The notes: generated by a model not told the origin, from the sequence alone. A DNA stretch of 64,000 bases from Lacticaseibacillus paracasei subsp. paracasei (GCF_000829035.1 NZ_AP012541.1:1240001-1304000), one strand, 5' to 3'; positions 18,510 through 29,352 are shown, counted from the first letter of the stretch. A program made the numbers and translations.

Positions 18510-19943
18510 ATGTGGATCTGGTTGGTCCTTGGGTTTCTTTACATCATCAACGCACTGACAGCGATCATCACGGTCTTTCGTTCGCATCGTGATATTTCTG
18601 CAGTTTGGGCATGGCTACTGGTGCTTTTACTGTTGCCGGTGGTCGGCTTCTTGATCTATTTTGTTTTTGGCCGCAAGTTACGGGCTAATCGCATGCAAGA
18701 TCTGATGACGCAGCGTTTGCTGGGCATCGACGATTTAGTTGATCAGCAGCAGCAAGCCTTGGCAGCTGGCCAACCGTTGATTGGAACGCCTGGCAGTGGC
18801 GGTGTATCCGAACTGGTCCGCACCTTATTGCGTGCTGATGACGCGCTAGTAACCACCCACAATGATGTGCAAGTCTTAGCATTGCGTGAAGCCTTTTTTA
18901 AGCAATTGTTCGAAGATATTGCTGTGGCAACGGAACATATTCACATCGAAGCTTATACTATTCGGCCTGATGCAATTGGCCACCAGTTGCGCGATTTGTT
19001 AATTGAAAAAGCCCACGCCGGTGTCACCGTACGCGTGCTTTACGATACATTTGGCTCCCACGACCTACCAAACAATTTTTGGAAAAAATTAACGGCAGCT
19101 GGCGGTCAGGTTGAGCGGTTTGTCGCTACGAAACTGGGGCGTTGGAATCCGCGAATCAACTTCCGTAATCATCGTAAGCTGATCATTATTGACGGACAGC
19201 TTGCCTATCTGGGCGGTTTTAACCTCGGCAAGGAACACCACGGATTGCCAATGTTGCGCGATACTCAGTTACGAATTCAGGGCAAGGCGGTCGCCGTGGC
19301 TCAGGCGCGCTTTTTGATGGACTGGAACGGAACGAGCAAGCAACAAAAAGTAAAAAATGTTGATGTCCTGTTTAGAGAACCGGTTGTCACTGGGAACACG
19401 ACGATGCAAATTGTCTCTGGCGGACCAGAGCAGCAGGTTGAAGCAATCAAACTAGGCTATCTTGGCCTCATTAATCAGGCAAAAAGAAGTATTTGGATCG
19501 AATCGCCATATTTCGTCCCAGATGACAGTTTGCTGGATGCGCTAACCATTGCGGCGAATGCCGGCGTGGATGTTCGAGTGATGATTCCCAAAAAAGCCAA
19601 TCAGATCTTGATGGCCAAGGCTTCGCTATTTTATCTTAATCAGGTTGTGGCAAATGGTGGACAGGCATTTTTATATGAAGAAGGTTTTTTACATGCTAAA
19701 ACGATTGTGGTTGACGGCAAATACGTTTCAACTGGCACTGCCAACTTCGATATCCGTTCGTTTAAACTGAACTTTGAAATTGCGGCGTTTATTTACGACC
19801 ATCGGATTGGGAAGACTTTCCAAAAGCTGTTCTTAGCGGACATGGAACGGGCAATGCCTTACACGCAAAAAGTGATCAAAGCAAAAACGCGGCCTAAGCA
19901 ACTCAGTGAAGAACTCTCCCGCTTACTAGCACCAATTCTGTAA
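18510..19943 (+). CDS. cls: Cardiolipin synthase
   Basis: A 477-residue phospholipase D-superfamily enzyme that joins two phosphatidylglycerols into cardiolipin at the membrane. Two N-terminal membrane helices (about residues 1-22 and 33-55) are followed by two HKD motifs, NHRKLIIIDG near residue 221 and LHAKTIVVDG near residue 394. The length is normal for the Gram-positive enzyme. GGGGAGG stands before the ATG. The gene stands alone between two terminators. Confidence 0.95.
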   Translation: MWIWLVLGFLYIINALTAIITVFRSHRDISAVWAWLLVLLLLPVVGFLIYFVFGRKLRANRMQDLMTQRLLGIDDLVDQQQQALAAGQPLIGTPGSGGVSELVRTLLRADDALVTTHNDVQVLALREAFFKQLFEDIAVATEHIHIEAYTIRPDAIGHQLRDLLIEKAHAGVTVRVLYDTFGSHDLPNNFWKKLTAAGGQVERFVATKLGRWNPRINFRNHRKLIIIDGQLAYLGGFNLGKEHHGLPMLRDTQLRIQGKAVAVAQARFLMDWNGTSKQQKVKNVDVLFREPVVTGNTTMQIVSGGPEQQVEAIKLGYLGLINQAKRSIWIESPYFVPDDSLLDALTIAANAGVDVRVMIPKKANQILMAKASLFYLNQVVANGGQAFLYEEGFLHAKTIVVDGKYVSTGTANFDIRSFKLNFEIAAFIYDHRIGKTFQKLFLADMERAMPYTQKVIKAKTRPKQLSEELSRLLAPIL

Positions 19944-19978
19944 TCGCCGCGCCATGAAGCTGAGTTGAAAAAGAGCAG

Positions 19979-20007
19979 ATAAAAAGCCGCTGGCACACAG
20001 CGGCTTT
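19979..20007 (-). terminator. Terminator for the minus-strand small gene
   Basis: Stem AAAGCCGCTG / CAGCGGCTTT around GCACA. Read on the minus strand it runs into TTTTTA, so it serves the gene at 20028-20147. Confidence 0.75.
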
Positions 20008-20027
20008 AAGTATAAGGTGAGATCGGT

Positions 20028-20147
20028 TTAGATCAATTGTAAACTTGCTAGGGCACCCAGAACAACGCCTAAAACGGTAATGATGATCATGACCCAGGCG
20101 CTGATGATGGTCATCTTCTGGAACTTGCTTTTTTTCTTTTTCTGCAC
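20028..20147 (-). CDS. Small single-helix membrane protein (DUF4044-like)
   Basis: A 39-residue protein: a basic N-terminus rich in Lys (QKKKKSKFQK) followed by one hydrophobic helix of about 22 residues. This is the layout of the DUF4044 family found in lactobacilli, whose function is unknown. GTG is taken as the start because AAAGGTGG lies 8 bases before it; the frame is open further upstream but without a ribosome site. It lies opposite to its neighbours and has its own terminator, which supports it being real. The 280 bases beyond it to the next gene show nothing else. Confidence 0.65.
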   Translation of the reverse strand: MQKKKKSKFQKMTIISAWVMIIITVLGVVLGALASLQLI

Positions 20148-20496
20148 CGAAAACACCACCTTTGTTGTTCTGCTGGCTATCATTGTACTGGTTTTTGCCG
20201 GTATCGGCAAGATAATCGCTGCTTTTTGTGGTCTTTTCTAGCGACTAGGTCGGCGAGGCAGTATTAGTTGTGGTCAAGTACTGCGGCAATATCGGGGGCT
20301 TCATTCTTTAAAAGCCTAATAGACGAGCAACAGGGTGTTATTCAATTTTTTGTTAAATTTTTTCAAAAAAGCAGGCAACTTTACCACGCAATTATTTTGC
20401 AAAGCTTGACGCTCCACGGAGCTTTGGTTAGGGTTAATTGAGAGATGTATCAATACGCGGCACCGAAGACGGTTGCTGCTTTTGGAGGGAATCATC

Positions 20497-20829
20497 ATGG
20501 TGTTGCTTGCGATGGGTTTGCCCATTCTGGTATGGCTGGTCGTCGTTGCGGCTGTCGTTCAATTCGATTTTCATGGCGGTTCGTGGTTTTGTTTACTCGC
20601 AATCGTTAATTTTTGGGCTATTTTTAAACTTACCTTTACCAAGACACCAAATTTTATTTGGGTCATTTTGTTTACCACGATGGTGATTGCCTTGATTTTG
20701 GTCATTTGGCAGGTGGTACGTGAATATGACCTAATCGTTCGTCGATATTGGCGCATGTTGACCCGTGTTTTAGCCTTAGCCACCACATGTTGGTGGATGG
20801 CGGGTGTTTTAATCTTTTTTCTGGGTTAA
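20497..20829 (+). CDS. Putative membrane protein, unknown function
   Basis: A 110-residue, strongly hydrophobic protein with about three to four membrane segments and no recognised motif. TTTGGAGGGA 6 bases before the ATG supports translation; a TTG 24 bases upstream is the alternative. A good terminator follows. Tryptophan and phenylalanine are frequent. I do not recognise the family. It is a lone gene between the small minus-strand gene and the dcw cluster. Confidence 0.65.
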   Translation: MVLLAMGLPILVWLVVVAAVVQFDFHGGSWFCLLAIVNFWAIFKLTFTKTPNFIWVILFTTMVIALILVIWQVVREYDLIVRRYWRMLTRVLALATTCWWMAGVLIFFLG

Positions 20830-20859
20830 TTCCCCACTTTTCTCCCACAACTCATTATC

Positions 20860-20890
20860 GCCCGTGATCCTTGTGATCACGGGCTTTTTT
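20860..20890 (+). terminator. Terminator upstream of the dcw cluster
   Basis: A perfect 10-bp stem GCCCGTGATC / GATCACGGGC with a 5-base loop and T6. It separates the membrane-protein gene from mraZ. Confidence 0.9.
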
Positions 20891-20940
20891 GTGCTCTTCA
20901 AAATGATTAGCTTATTAAATAACCCAATTTTCATTCATAA

Positions 20941-20980
20941 GTGGTTACATGTGGAGAAGAGTGGGTCATTGTGGTAGACT
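20941..20980 (+). promoter_or_regulatory. MraZ operator: four direct repeats, and putative dcw -10
   Basis: GTGG occurs at 20941, 20951, 20961 and 20971, giving TGGNN boxes with an exact 10-bp period. MraZ is known in other bacteria to bind TGGGN-type repeats spaced 10 bp in front of its own operon. TAGACT at 20975-20980 is a candidate -10. No standard -35 is evident, consistent with the boxes occupying that region. Confidence 0.75.
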
Positions 20981-21004
20981 GAAAAAAGTAGGGAGGTGTC
21001 AACC

Positions 21005-21436
21005 ATGCTCATGGGTGAATTTGAACGCAGTATTGATGCAAAAGGGCGTTTAATTATTCCAGCTAAGTTTCGCGATCAGCTGGGCGCCTCTTTTGTGCTC
21101 ACCCGTGGGATGGATGGCTGCCTTTTCGGTTATCCGATTGCTGAATGGGACAAACTCCAGACCAAACTTGCAACTTTACCATTAACAAAAAAAGATGCTC
21201 GAACCTTTACCCGATTTCTTTTTTCTGCCGCAACGGAATGTGATATCGACAAGCAGGGACGAATCAACATCCCAAAACCGTTGTTCAAACATGCTGGTTT
21301 GCAGAAAGATTGCGTACTAGTCGGCGTGAACACGCGTATCGAAGTTTGGGATGCCGAACGGTGGGAACAGTTTGCTGAAACCGCTGAAGAAAACTTTGAT
21401 GATATTTCTGAAAATCTAACGGACTTTGGGTTATAG
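21005..21436 (+). CDS. mraZ: Transcriptional regulator MraZ
   Basis: A 143-residue DNA-binding protein with two AbrB/SpoVT-like repeats, seen as [20 protein letters not shown] near the N-terminus and [18 protein letters not shown] near residue 80. It forms ring-shaped oligomers and regulates the dcw operon that it heads. GGGAGG lies 8 bases before ATG 21005; the product then starts MLMGEFE, the family pattern. The upstream repeats are its likely operator. rsmH starts 2 bases after the stop. Confidence 0.95.
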   Translation: MLMGEFERSIDAKGRLIIPAKFRDQLGASFVLTRGMDGCLFGYPIAEWDKLQTKLATLPLTKKDARTFTRFLFSAATECDIDKQGRINIPKPLFKHAGLQKDCVLVGVNTRIEVWDAERWEQFAETAEENFDDISENLTDFGL

Positions 21437-21438
21437 CG

Positions 21439-22380
21439 ATGACAGAATTTAAACATGAAACAGTTCTATTAAAAGAAGCGACGGCGGCATTGGCGGTTAA
21501 ACCTGCTGGTACTTACGTTGATGCAACGTTAGGCCGCGGCGGCCATACTCGACAGATTCTCAATCAGCTGACAACTGGTCGATTAATTGCGTTTGATCAA
21601 GATGAGGCGGCCATTGCAACGGTCACAGCCGATTTTGGAACATTGCCAAAACAACTCACTTTGGTACATAGAAATTTTCGAGATTTGACCGATGCATTAA
21701 CGACGCTGGGAATAACTGAAGTTGATGGCATTTTATACGATCTCGGCGTTTCGTCACCACAATTTGATGATTCAAAGCGCGGCTTTTCCTATCGCTTTGA
21801 CGCGCCACTCGATATGCGCATGGACCAGCGTCAAACGCTCGATGCAAAAACAATTGTCAATGAATGGCCTTATGCCGATTTGGTTCGCATCTTTTCCCGA
21901 TATGGCGAGGAACATTTTTCTAAACAAATCGCTCGGCGCATTGAGCAAGCACGAACAGTCCAGCCGATTACAACGACCTTCCAATTGGTTGAGTTGATTA
22001 AAGCAGGCATTCCAGCAAAGGCTCGGCGAACAGGCGGTCATCCAGCTAAAAAAGTTTTTCAGGCAATTCGGATCGCGGTTAATGATGAGCTATCAGCGCT
22101 TGAGTCGTCCTTAGAACAAGCGTTGAAGTTGATCAACGTCGGGGGACGCATCAGCGTTATCACGTTCCAATCTTTAGAAGATCGACTCGTCAAAACGATG
22201 TTTAAAGAAGTTTCTTCAGTTCAGGATGTGCCGCGTGGTTTGCCGGTCATTCCGGCCTCTGCACAACCGAATTATCGCCTAGTAAATCGAAAACCGATTT
22301 TACCAAGTGAAGAGGAGCTTACGGTGAATCACCGCGCTCATAGTGCCAAATTGAGAGTCATTGAAAAAATTCACGATTAG
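21439..22380 (+). CDS. rsmH: 16S rRNA (cytosine-1402-N4)-methyltransferase RsmH
   Basis: A SAM-dependent methyltransferase of 313 residues, also called MraW, modifying C1402 in the ribosomal decoding centre. The N-terminal HETVLLKEA, the SAM loop [12 protein letters not shown] and the later [12 protein letters not shown] and [10 protein letters not shown] are family hallmarks. It sits second in the dcw cluster, as in most bacteria, with only two bases between it and mraZ. Confidence 0.96.
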   Translation: MTEFKHETVLLKEATAALAVKPAGTYVDATLGRGGHTRQILNQLTTGRLIAFDQDEAAIATVTADFGTLPKQLTLVHRNFRDLTDALTTLGITEVDGILYDLGVSSPQFDDSKRGFSYRFDAPLDMRMDQRQTLDAKTIVNEWPYADLVRIFSRYGEEHFSKQIARRIEQARTVQPITTTFQLVELIKAGIPAKARRTGGHPAKKVFQAIRIAVNDELSALESSLEQALKLINVGGRISVITFQSLEDRLVKTMFKEVSSVQDVPRGLPVIPASAQPNYRLVNRKPILPSEEELTVNHRAHSAKLRVIEKIHD

Positions 22381-22392
22381 GGGGTACAATCT

Positions 22393-22758
22393 ATGCTTGA
22401 GAGTACAGCAAGACCATTAGTGCAGCAGCCGGAAACACCGCCAATACATAAACCTGTCACCACACCTGCGCCCAACACACATATTGCATTTAGCGGGTTT
22501 GAAAGGACATTGATGTTTGCATGTGGTGTTTTAGCGACCGTGGTTTGTGTAGTCTGTTTGTTTATGCAAAATCGGTTGAGCAATACACAGCGTCAGTATG
22601 AAGATTTGCAGACGCAGATTGCCAAACAGTCCCAGACGACTGCGAATCTCAAGCAGGAGATTGGTGAACTTTCAAATTCAGAACGCCTTGATGCCTTTGC
22701 CAAAGCACACGGTTTTAAGGTTATCAACGGCAACATAAAGCGTGTTGATAATAAATGA
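22393..22758 (+). CDS. ftsL: Cell division protein FtsL
   Basis: A 121-residue bitopic protein with a ~35-residue cytoplasmic tail, one membrane helix (about residues 37-58) and an outside coiled coil. FtsL bridges divisome proteins together with DivIC and DivIB. The sequence is poorly conserved, so the call rests on topology, size and position between rsmH and the PBP gene. Its stop overlaps the next start (ATGA). Confidence 0.88.
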   Translation: MLESTARPLVQQPETPPIHKPVTTPAPNTHIAFSGFERTLMFACGVLATVVCVVCLFMQNRLSNTQRQYEDLQTQIAKQSQTTANLKQEIGELSNSERLDAFAKAHGFKVINGNIKRVDNK

Positions 22759-24902
22759 AAATTTTCAAATCAAAACGATCAACGAATGCACATCCTGCCC
22801 GAAACCGTAAAATTTTCGGCATCTGGATGATCGGGGTCACACTCCTGATCCTTGGTGGGTTCGTTCTTCGTTTTTCTTTTGTGGCGACTGTTGGCGAGGT
22901 TGATTCTAACAATCTGGCGAAGCAGCGACAAAAACAATATCAGACTGATACTGTCTTGCAGGCTAAGCGCGGCGCCATTCTCGATAAAACTGGCAATGTG
23001 ATCGCAGAAGATTCCAATACTTATACCATTTTTGCGATTTTGGACAAGCAAAGCAAAGACAGCAACAATAAACCTGATTATGTGGTTGATAAAGCAAAAA
23101 CGGCGAAGATTCTGAGCCGTTATTTGGCGATGTCAGAAGCAAAAATTTTGGCGCGACTAACGCCAGGCAAAAATATGTATCAGGTTGAATTTGGCACATC
23201 TGGCACCAAATTGAGTTTGGCGATCAAGAAACAAATTGATGCTGAAAAACTGCCGGGCATCCATTTTCGTGAAACACCGTCGCGACTGTATCCAAATGGC
23301 GTCTTTGCGAGTCACGTGATTGGTCTGGCTCAGGCACAAGGCAAAAGTACCAGCTTGACAGGCGTCATGGGGCTTGAAAAGCAATTCAATACGGTTTTAG
23401 CCGGTACGAATGGTTATCGTCGCAGCCAGACCGATGCATATGGCTATAAGCTGCCTAACGCAAAGACGAATCTGAAAACGCCTGTTAATGGCGGTACCGT
23501 CTACACAACGCTCGATAGTGGTTTGCAGGCCTATTTAGAGACGCTGATGACCGACGTGCAAAATAAATACGAACCAAAAGGCATGACGGCCGTGTTGATG
23601 AGTGCCAAAACTGGACAGATTTTGGCAGCGACTCAACGACCAACGTTTGATGCCTCAACGGGTGAAGGCTTAGGCGACATGTGGCGTGACTCGCTTGTTG
23701 AAGATAATTATGAACCAGGCTCGGTCATGAAAATTGTGACGCTGGCTGCTGCGATTCAAAGTGGCAAGTATCACCCAAATGATTATTATCAATCCGGATC
23801 TATCAAATTGGATGGTGGTACTGTTAATGACTGGCGAACCGGCGGCTGGGGATCCATTCCTTTAAGCAAAGCCTTCCCTCTGTCGAGTAACGTGGGGATG
23901 GTTAAGATTGAACAGGCAATGGGGGCTGGCATCTGGAAGCAGTATTTGGATAAATTCCGTTTCGGCCAGAAAACTGGCATCACCTTGCCGGGTGAAACTA
24001 GCGGGCACATTAGTTTTGAACGGCCCCTTGACCAAGCAATCACCTCATTTGGTCAAGGCATTGAGGTCAATGTGATGCAGATGCTGCAGGCGATCAGTGC
24101 CGTTTCCAATGGCGGCAAAATGTTGAAACCGCAGATTGTTTCTAAAGTCATCTCTCAGAACGGCAAAACCAAAGTTTATAAACCGGAAGTCGTTGGGCAA
24201 CCCATTTCAAAGGAAACTGCGGCCCAAGTCATCGATGCAATGCGGCATGTTGTTAACGATGAAGACGGCACCGGTGTCGCATACAAGATGCCCGGTGTTG
24301 ATCTGGCTGTGAAAACCGGGACGGGGCAAATTGCCAGTCCACAAGGTGGCTATCTGACAGGTGATTCAAACTATACCTTCAGTGTTGCCGGGGTTGCGCC
24401 GGCTTCTGATCCACAGTACGTCCTTTATCTGGCCATGAAACAACCGCAAAAAATGACGGAACCGGCCGAATCCATTTTGGCTAGCATTTTTAAACCGATG
24501 ATGCAGCGGGCACTGGATACAACTGCTAATGGTGCGGTTACTGATGATACTAATACGGCCACCATTCCAGCGGTCACTAACGCGGCATTGACAACGGCTC
24601 AAGATAGCTTGAAGCAAGCCAATTTCGACGTGGCAACTGTGGGTACAGGTAATAAAGTTGTGCAACAATTACCAACAAGCGGTACCAAGGCACTGCACGG
24701 TTCCCGAGTTTTACTTTTGACGAACGGGGCCATGACCATGCCTGACTTAACTGGTTGGTCAAAATCTGATGTGTTAAAATTTGTACAACTGACCGGTAAG
24801 AAATTCAAACTTGTCGGTGATGGTTTTGTGACCCAGCAAAGTATCGCTGCAGGCACATTGTTAGGCGATACTAGCGGGACCATTAAATTTAAACAACAAT
24901 AG
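22755..24902 (+). CDS. pbpB: Penicillin-binding protein 2B (division transpeptidase)
   Basis: A class B PBP of 715 residues that cross-links septal peptidoglycan. One N-terminal membrane helix (about 24-46) precedes the dimerisation domain. The transpeptidase domain has SVMK with the active-site Ser near residue 323, SSN near 376 and KTGTGQ near 518. Two PASTA modules end the protein (about 590-715), as in other Firmicute PBP2B/PBP2x. It overlaps ftsL by four bases. Confidence 0.95.
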   Translation: MKIFKSKRSTNAHPARNRKIFGIWMIGVTLLILGGFVLRFSFVATVGEVDSNNLAKQRQKQYQTDTVLQAKRGAILDKTGNVIAEDSNTYTIFAILDKQSKDSNNKPDYVVDKAKTAKILSRYLAMSEAKILARLTPGKNMYQVEFGTSGTKLSLAIKKQIDAEKLPGIHFRETPSRLYPNGVFASHVIGLAQAQGKSTSLTGVMGLEKQFNTVLAGTNGYRRSQTDAYGYKLPNAKTNLKTPVNGGTVYTTLDSGLQAYLETLMTDVQNKYEPKGMTAVLMSAKTGQILAATQRPTFDASTGEGLGDMWRDSLVEDNYEPGSVMKIVTLAAAIQSGKYHPNDYYQSGSIKLDGGTVNDWRTGGWGSIPLSKAFPLSSNVGMVKIEQAMGAGIWKQYLDKFRFGQKTGITLPGETSGHISFERPLDQAITSFGQGIEVNVMQMLQAISAVSNGGKMLKPQIVSKVISQNGKTKVYKPEVVGQPISKETAAQVIDAMRHVVNDEDGTGVAYKMPGVDLAVKTGTGQIASPQGGYLTGDSNYTFSVAGVAPASDPQYVLYLAMKQPQKMTEPAESILASIFKPMMQRALDTTANGAVTDDTNTATIPAVTNAALTTAQDSLKQANFDVATVGTGNKVVQQLPTSGTKALHGSRVLLLTNGAMTMPDLTGWSKSDVLKFVQLTGKKFKLVGDGFVTQQSIAAGTLLGDTSGTIKFKQQ

Positions 24903-24916
24903 AATTGGGGATAGTC

Positions 24917-25882
24917 ATGCAACTTGCTCAGATGCTCATCCCGATGGTTTCGGCATTTGCAATTACCATTATGTTCATGCCATTGTTCATCGGCTACATG
25001 CGTTACAAAAAAGAAGGTCAGGTGATTCGCGAAGAGGGTCCAAGCTGGCACGAGAAAAAGTCAGGAACACCGACTATGGGTGGTTTGATTTTTATTGCTG
25101 CTATCATTGTGTCGGCCATTTGGGTCGGTATTTGGCAGCATCAACTGACGCTCAGTGTCTGGGTCTCCTTGTTTATTTTGGTGCTCTATGGACTGCTTGG
25201 CTTCTATGACGATTTTGAGAAACTGGTTCATCATCGCAATGAAGGACTTAAGGCATGGCAAAAGCTAGCCGGTCAGATTCTGGGTGCGATTATTTTCCTA
25301 ATCGCTTATTTCCATGAAGGCTTTGATCACACGCTATGGGTGCCAATTATCGGCAATGTCAGTGCCACTTGGTTCTACGTTCTTTTTGTCATTGTTTGGT
25401 TGGTAGGCTTCAGTAATGCTGTTAATTTGACGGACGGCTTGGATGGCTTGGTTGCCGGTCAAACAACAATTTCATTTGGCACTTACGCGATTATCGCGGC
25501 ACATGACGGTCGGACTGATGTTTTGATCGTTTGTTTGGTGACGATCGGTGCCATGCTTGGTTTCTTGATGTTCAATCACAAACCTGCTCAGATTTTTATG
25601 GGTGATCTTGGATCATTAGCGCTGGGTGGCATGTTGGCAGTGGTTGCTATCTTGCTGCACCGCGAATGGTCATTGTTGTTGATTGGGATTATTTATGTCA
25701 CCGAAACAGCCAGCGTGATTTTGCAGGTGGGTTCTTTTAAGTTAACCGGCAAAAGAATCTTTCTCATGTCACCTATTCATCATCATTTTGAAATGAAGGG
25801 CTGGTCTGAGTGGCAAATTGATCTGATGTTCTGGTTGGTCGGGCTAATTGGCAGTGGTATCTATTTAGCATTTTTTCTTTAA
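24917..25882 (+). CDS. mraY: Phospho-MurNAc-pentapeptide transferase MraY
   Basis: A 321-residue polytopic membrane enzyme (about ten helices) that makes lipid I from UDP-MurNAc-pentapeptide and undecaprenyl phosphate. Conserved cytoplasmic pieces [23 protein letters not shown] and the histidine cluster PIHHHFE are present. TTGGGGA precedes ATG 24917; the TTG at 24905 overlaps that site and is less likely. Confidence 0.96.
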   Translation: MQLAQMLIPMVSAFAITIMFMPLFIGYMRYKKEGQVIREEGPSWHEKKSGTPTMGGLIFIAAIIVSAIWVGIWQHQLTLSVWVSLFILVLYGLLGFYDDFEKLVHHRNEGLKAWQKLAGQILGAIIFLIAYFHEGFDHTLWVPIIGNVSATWFYVLFVIVWLVGFSNAVNLTDGLDGLVAGQTTISFGTYAIIAAHDGRTDVLIVCLVTIGAMLGFLMFNHKPAQIFMGDLGSLALGGMLAVVAILLHREWSLLLIGIIYVTETASVILQVGSFKLTGKRIFLMSPIHHHFEMKGWSEWQIDLMFWLVGLIGSGIYLAFFL

Positions 25883-25911
25883 AATTAAGGCATAAGCAAG
25901 AAGGATAAATC

Positions 25912-27291
25912 GTGAAGAATATTTCGGATTATCGCAATAAAAAAGTGCTTGTTTTGGGATTAGCGAAAAGTGGCGTGAATGCGGCACGCCTATTACATAA
26001 GTTGGGCGCTTTAGTGACAGTCAATGACAAACAACAATTTGACGACAACAAAGACGCTCAGGAACTGCTTGCAGACGGTATGCGGGTCATTACCGGCAGG
26101 CATCCGGTTGAGCTCTTAGACGAGCATTTCGAGTTGATGGTCAAAAATCCTGGCATTCCATACAGTAATCCGATGGTTAAGCGGGCTGAGGCGTTACATA
26201 TGCCAATTATCACTGAACCCGAGTTGGCTTATCAGGTTTCGGAAGCTCAATGGATCGGGATTACTGGGACAAACGGTAAAACGACCACAACCACGCTGAT
26301 TGGCTTGATGTTGAATCAGCAGCGGCCACATCATGCATTTGATGCGGGCAATATTGGCATTCCCGTTAGTCAAGTCGCTCAAAAAGTCGGCAAAGACGAT
26401 ACGATTGTGGCTGAGTTGTCGAGTTTTCAACTGTGCGGCATCAAAACATTGCATCCACATATTGCCGTTCTAACGAATATTTATGAAGCTCATCTGGATT
26501 GGCATGGTAACCGGGCAAATTATGTTGCGGCCAAAATGCGAATTACCATGAATCAAACGCCAGACGACTATTTCATCATGAACTGGGATTTGCCAGAAAT
26601 GCATGAGTTGGCGAAACAGAGCAAGGCACAAATCGTCCCGTTCTCAAGAAAGAACGCGGAAGGCGCTCGAGCTCAGTTAATCGATGGTTGGCTGACGTTT
26701 GATGGCGATCGGATTATGAAGGCCAGCGAGATGCAGATCCCCGGCTTACATAATATCGAAAATGCGTTAGCTGCCATCGCTGCCGTGAAACTCGAAGGGG
26801 TCGGCGACGATGCTATTCGCGAAGTGCTGCGAACATTCTCCGGGGTTAAACATCGGATTCAATATCTAGAAACCATTGATGGCCGCCGGGTCTACAACGA
26901 TTCAAAAGCGACTAACGTTGAGGCAGCCACCGTTGCCTTGAATGCATTCGACCAACCGATTGTCTGGCTGGCAGGTGGTTTGGATCGCGGATTGCCAATG
27001 GATGCACTGACACCACTGGTTAAGAAACACGTTAAAAGCATGGTTGTTTTTGGTCAAACAGCACCCTTGATGGGCAAGATTGCTAAAGATGCCGGGGTAC
27101 CAGTTCAAACGACTGAGAATGTGATGACTGCGGTGCCACTTGCCTATGAAGTCAGTCGCCCTGGTGATGTCATCTTACTTTCGCCAGCGGCCGCAAGTTG
27201 GGACCAATATCCTAATTTTGAAGTTCGCGGCGATAATTTCATTAAAGTTGTCAATCAATTAAAAGCAACAGTCGAAAGTGGGGATAAGTAA
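25912..27291 (+). CDS. murD: UDP-MurNAc-L-alanine:D-glutamate ligase MurD
   Basis: A 459-residue ATP-dependent Mur ligase adding D-Glu to UDP-MurNAc-Ala in the cytoplasm. The N-terminal Rossmann part VLVLGLAKSGVNAA, the P-loop GITGTNGKTTTTTLIG near residue 115 and the C-terminal YNDSKATNVEA are seen. The start is GTG with AGAAGGAT upstream. The stop is followed directly by murG. murC, murE and murF are not in this cluster. Confidence 0.96.
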   Translation: MKNISDYRNKKVLVLGLAKSGVNAARLLHKLGALVTVNDKQQFDDNKDAQELLADGMRVITGRHPVELLDEHFELMVKNPGIPYSNPMVKRAEALHMPIITEPELAYQVSEAQWIGITGTNGKTTTTTLIGLMLNQQRPHHAFDAGNIGIPVSQVAQKVGKDDTIVAELSSFQLCGIKTLHPHIAVLTNIYEAHLDWHGNRANYVAAKMRITMNQTPDDYFIMNWDLPEMHELAKQSKAQIVPFSRKNAEGARAQLIDGWLTFDGDRIMKASEMQIPGLHNIENALAAIAAVKLEGVGDDAIREVLRTFSGVKHRIQYLETIDGRRVYNDSKATNVEAATVALNAFDQPIVWLAGGLDRGLPMDALTPLVKKHVKSMVVFGQTAPLMGKIAKDAGVPVQTTENVMTAVPLAYEVSRPGDVILLSPAAASWDQYPNFEVRGDNFIKVVNQLKATVESGDK

Positions 27292-28383
27292 ATGCGGCTG
27301 GTGATCTCTGGAGGCGGCACTGGTGGCCACATTTATCCGGCACTGGCGTTGATTGAAGCCTTAAAAGCGGAAGGAAAACTTGACGATGTGCTTTACGTTG
27401 GCACGAAAAGGGGCTTGGAAAGTCGGATTGTACCAGCGACCGGACTTAAGTTTGCGACGCTCGATTTGCAAGGCTTCAAGCGAAGTCTATCGTTAAGTAA
27501 TTTCACAACAGTCCGGAAATTTCTTGGTAGCTTGGGTGAAGCAAAAAAATTGCTACAGGATTTTCAACCTGATATTGTGGTTGGTACCGGTGGCTATGTT
27601 TCCGGTGCCATCTTATTTGCCGCGACACGATTGCATATCCCAACCGTGATTCATGAATCCAATTCGGTGGCTGGGGTGACGAACAAGTTTCTGAGTCATT
27701 TCGTTGATCGCGTGGCCATCGTTTTTCCTGAAGTTGCTAAGGCCTTTCCAGCCAATAAAGTGGTGGTGACAGGGAATCCGCGGGCCCAACAAGTTGCTGG
27801 TTTGAAGCCGAACGATCGGCTCCGTGATTTCGGCCTTGATCCGCATATTCGTACTTTGTTAGCCTTTGGTGGTTCTCGTGGGGCGCCACGGATTAATGAT
27901 GCGGTTGTGGCGGCCTTGCCAATTTGGGCGAAAGCAGATTTTCAAGTGCTGTTTGCTACTGGCCGGACGCATTACGATCAAATTAAGGCTAAATTGCCTG
28001 ATTTGCCGGCGACAATCAAGGTGGTCCCGTACATCGATGATATGCCATCCATTTTACCCGATATCGGTTTATTGATCAGTCGGGCAGGGGCGACGACTTT
28101 GGCAGAAATCACGGCGCTTGGGATTCCGGCAGTTCTGATTCCCAGTCCCAATGTGACTCATCATCATCAATTTTTAAATGCCCAAAGTCTAACGAAACAA
28201 GGGGCAGCGATCACAATTACAGAAGATGAATTAGACAATCATTTTCCACGTCGGGTTGTGACCTTGATGGAAGATGACGAAAAACGTGCCGCAATGGCTA
28301 AGGCATCAAAAAAATTAGGTGTCCCAGATGCAAGTGATCAATTGATCGCAGTGATGACGACGCTACTTTCGAAACGTAGGTGA
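27292..28383 (+). CDS. murG: UDP-GlcNAc:lipid I GlcNAc transferase MurG
   Basis: A 363-residue GT28 glycosyltransferase converting lipid I to lipid II on the inner membrane face. The glycine-rich loops SGGGTGGHIYPALAL at the N-terminus and GTGGYVSGAILFAA near residue 100 are the family's. FGGSRGAPRIND near 192 and ISRAGATTLAEI near 263 form the UDP-GlcNAc site. It begins directly after murD and overlaps divIB by four bases. Confidence 0.96.
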   Translation: MRLVISGGGTGGHIYPALALIEALKAEGKLDDVLYVGTKRGLESRIVPATGLKFATLDLQGFKRSLSLSNFTTVRKFLGSLGEAKKLLQDFQPDIVVGTGGYVSGAILFAATRLHIPTVIHESNSVAGVTNKFLSHFVDRVAIVFPEVAKAFPANKVVVTGNPRAQQVAGLKPNDRLRDFGLDPHIRTLLAFGGSRGAPRINDAVVAALPIWAKADFQVLFATGRTHYDQIKAKLPDLPATIKVVPYIDDMPSILPDIGLLISRAGATTLAEITALGIPAVLIPSPNVTHHHQFLNAQSLTKQGAAITITEDELDNHFPRRVVTLMEDDEKRAAMAKASKKLGVPDASDQLIAVMTTLLSKRR

Positions 28384-29243
28384 TAACTTTGGCTTGGCCC
28401 CGAAAAAAGAAACCGCAACCTGACCCGCTGACACCGTGGCAGCAATACCAGGCGCGCCAGCAGCAGACGCCGCGACATGATCGGCGCCAGAAGCCAAAAT
28501 TGAATGTCGATCTGCCGAAAGTACAGAACTTACGGCGGCGTAAGCTGGTTAGAAACCTCACGTTGATTTTGCTCCCCCTGCTGATATTGCTGGGGGTTTT
28601 TGGCTATTTTGCTAGTCCGCTATCCAAGGTTGGGCTTGTGAGTGTGCAGGGTGTGCGGACCGTGCCTGATCAGCAGGTGATTAATGCCACAAAATTGTCG
28701 GATGATGATTTGATGTTAAGCGTTATATTGCATAAAAAAGCGATCGCTCAACGTGTTCAAGATTCTTTACCAGAAATTAAACAAGCGAGTCTGACGTTTA
28801 CCGGCTTGAATCATATTGTTATCAAAACCAGCGAGTATGAGACGATCGGTTACGTCTATCAGAAGCATACTTATCACAAGATTTTGATAACCGGCAAAGT
28901 GCTGAAGAACGGGACGCAGACGCCAGTTGACACTTACCCTGTTTTTTCAGGCTTCACAGCGAAGGAATTGCCGCAGATGATTTCCTTGCTGCAGCAGTTT
29001 CCAAAGGCCATTCAGCGAGACATTTCCGAAATCGATGCTAGTCGTGGTGACGCAAATCCTTACCAGATCTCGATGAACATGAACGACGGTTATCGCGTGA
29101 TTGCCGATTCGCGAACAATTGCTAACAAAATCAAGTATTATCCGGCAATTGTTTCACAGGTTAAGAAAAAAGGTGTTATCGATTTAGAAGTTGGGGCATT
29201 TTGGCGGGCATACTCAAGTGCGGAAAAGTCGTCAAACGACTGA
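28380..29243 (+). CDS. divIB: Cell division protein DivIB (FtsQ-type)
   Basis: A 287-residue protein with a basic, proline/glutamine-rich cytoplasmic tail, one membrane helix at about residues 60-80 and an outside POTRA domain starting with VGLVSVQGVRTV. It partners FtsL and DivIC. The GTG start overlaps the murG stop; TTG 28389 is possible but the overlap suggests coupling. About 110 bases follow before ftsA. Confidence 0.9.
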   Translation: MITLAWPRKKKPQPDPLTPWQQYQARQQQTPRHDRRQKPKLNVDLPKVQNLRRRKLVRNLTLILLPLLILLGVFGYFASPLSKVGLVSVQGVRTVPDQQVINATKLSDDDLMLSVILHKKAIAQRVQDSLPEIKQASLTFTGLNHIVIKTSEYETIGYVYQKHTYHKILITGKVLKNGTQTPVDTYPVFSGFTAKELPQMISLLQQFPKAIQRDISEIDASRGDANPYQISMNMNDGYRVIADSRTIANKIKYYPAIVSQVKKKGVIDLEVGAFWRAYSSAEKSSND

Positions 29244-29352
29244 TTTTGTAAGGTTTGTTTTCTCAAGGCAAATCGAGTGTGTTACACTGATAATGGCACC
29301 ATTCAATTATGAAATTAACCTATTAAACGTTACACAAGGAGGTTCCCGATAC

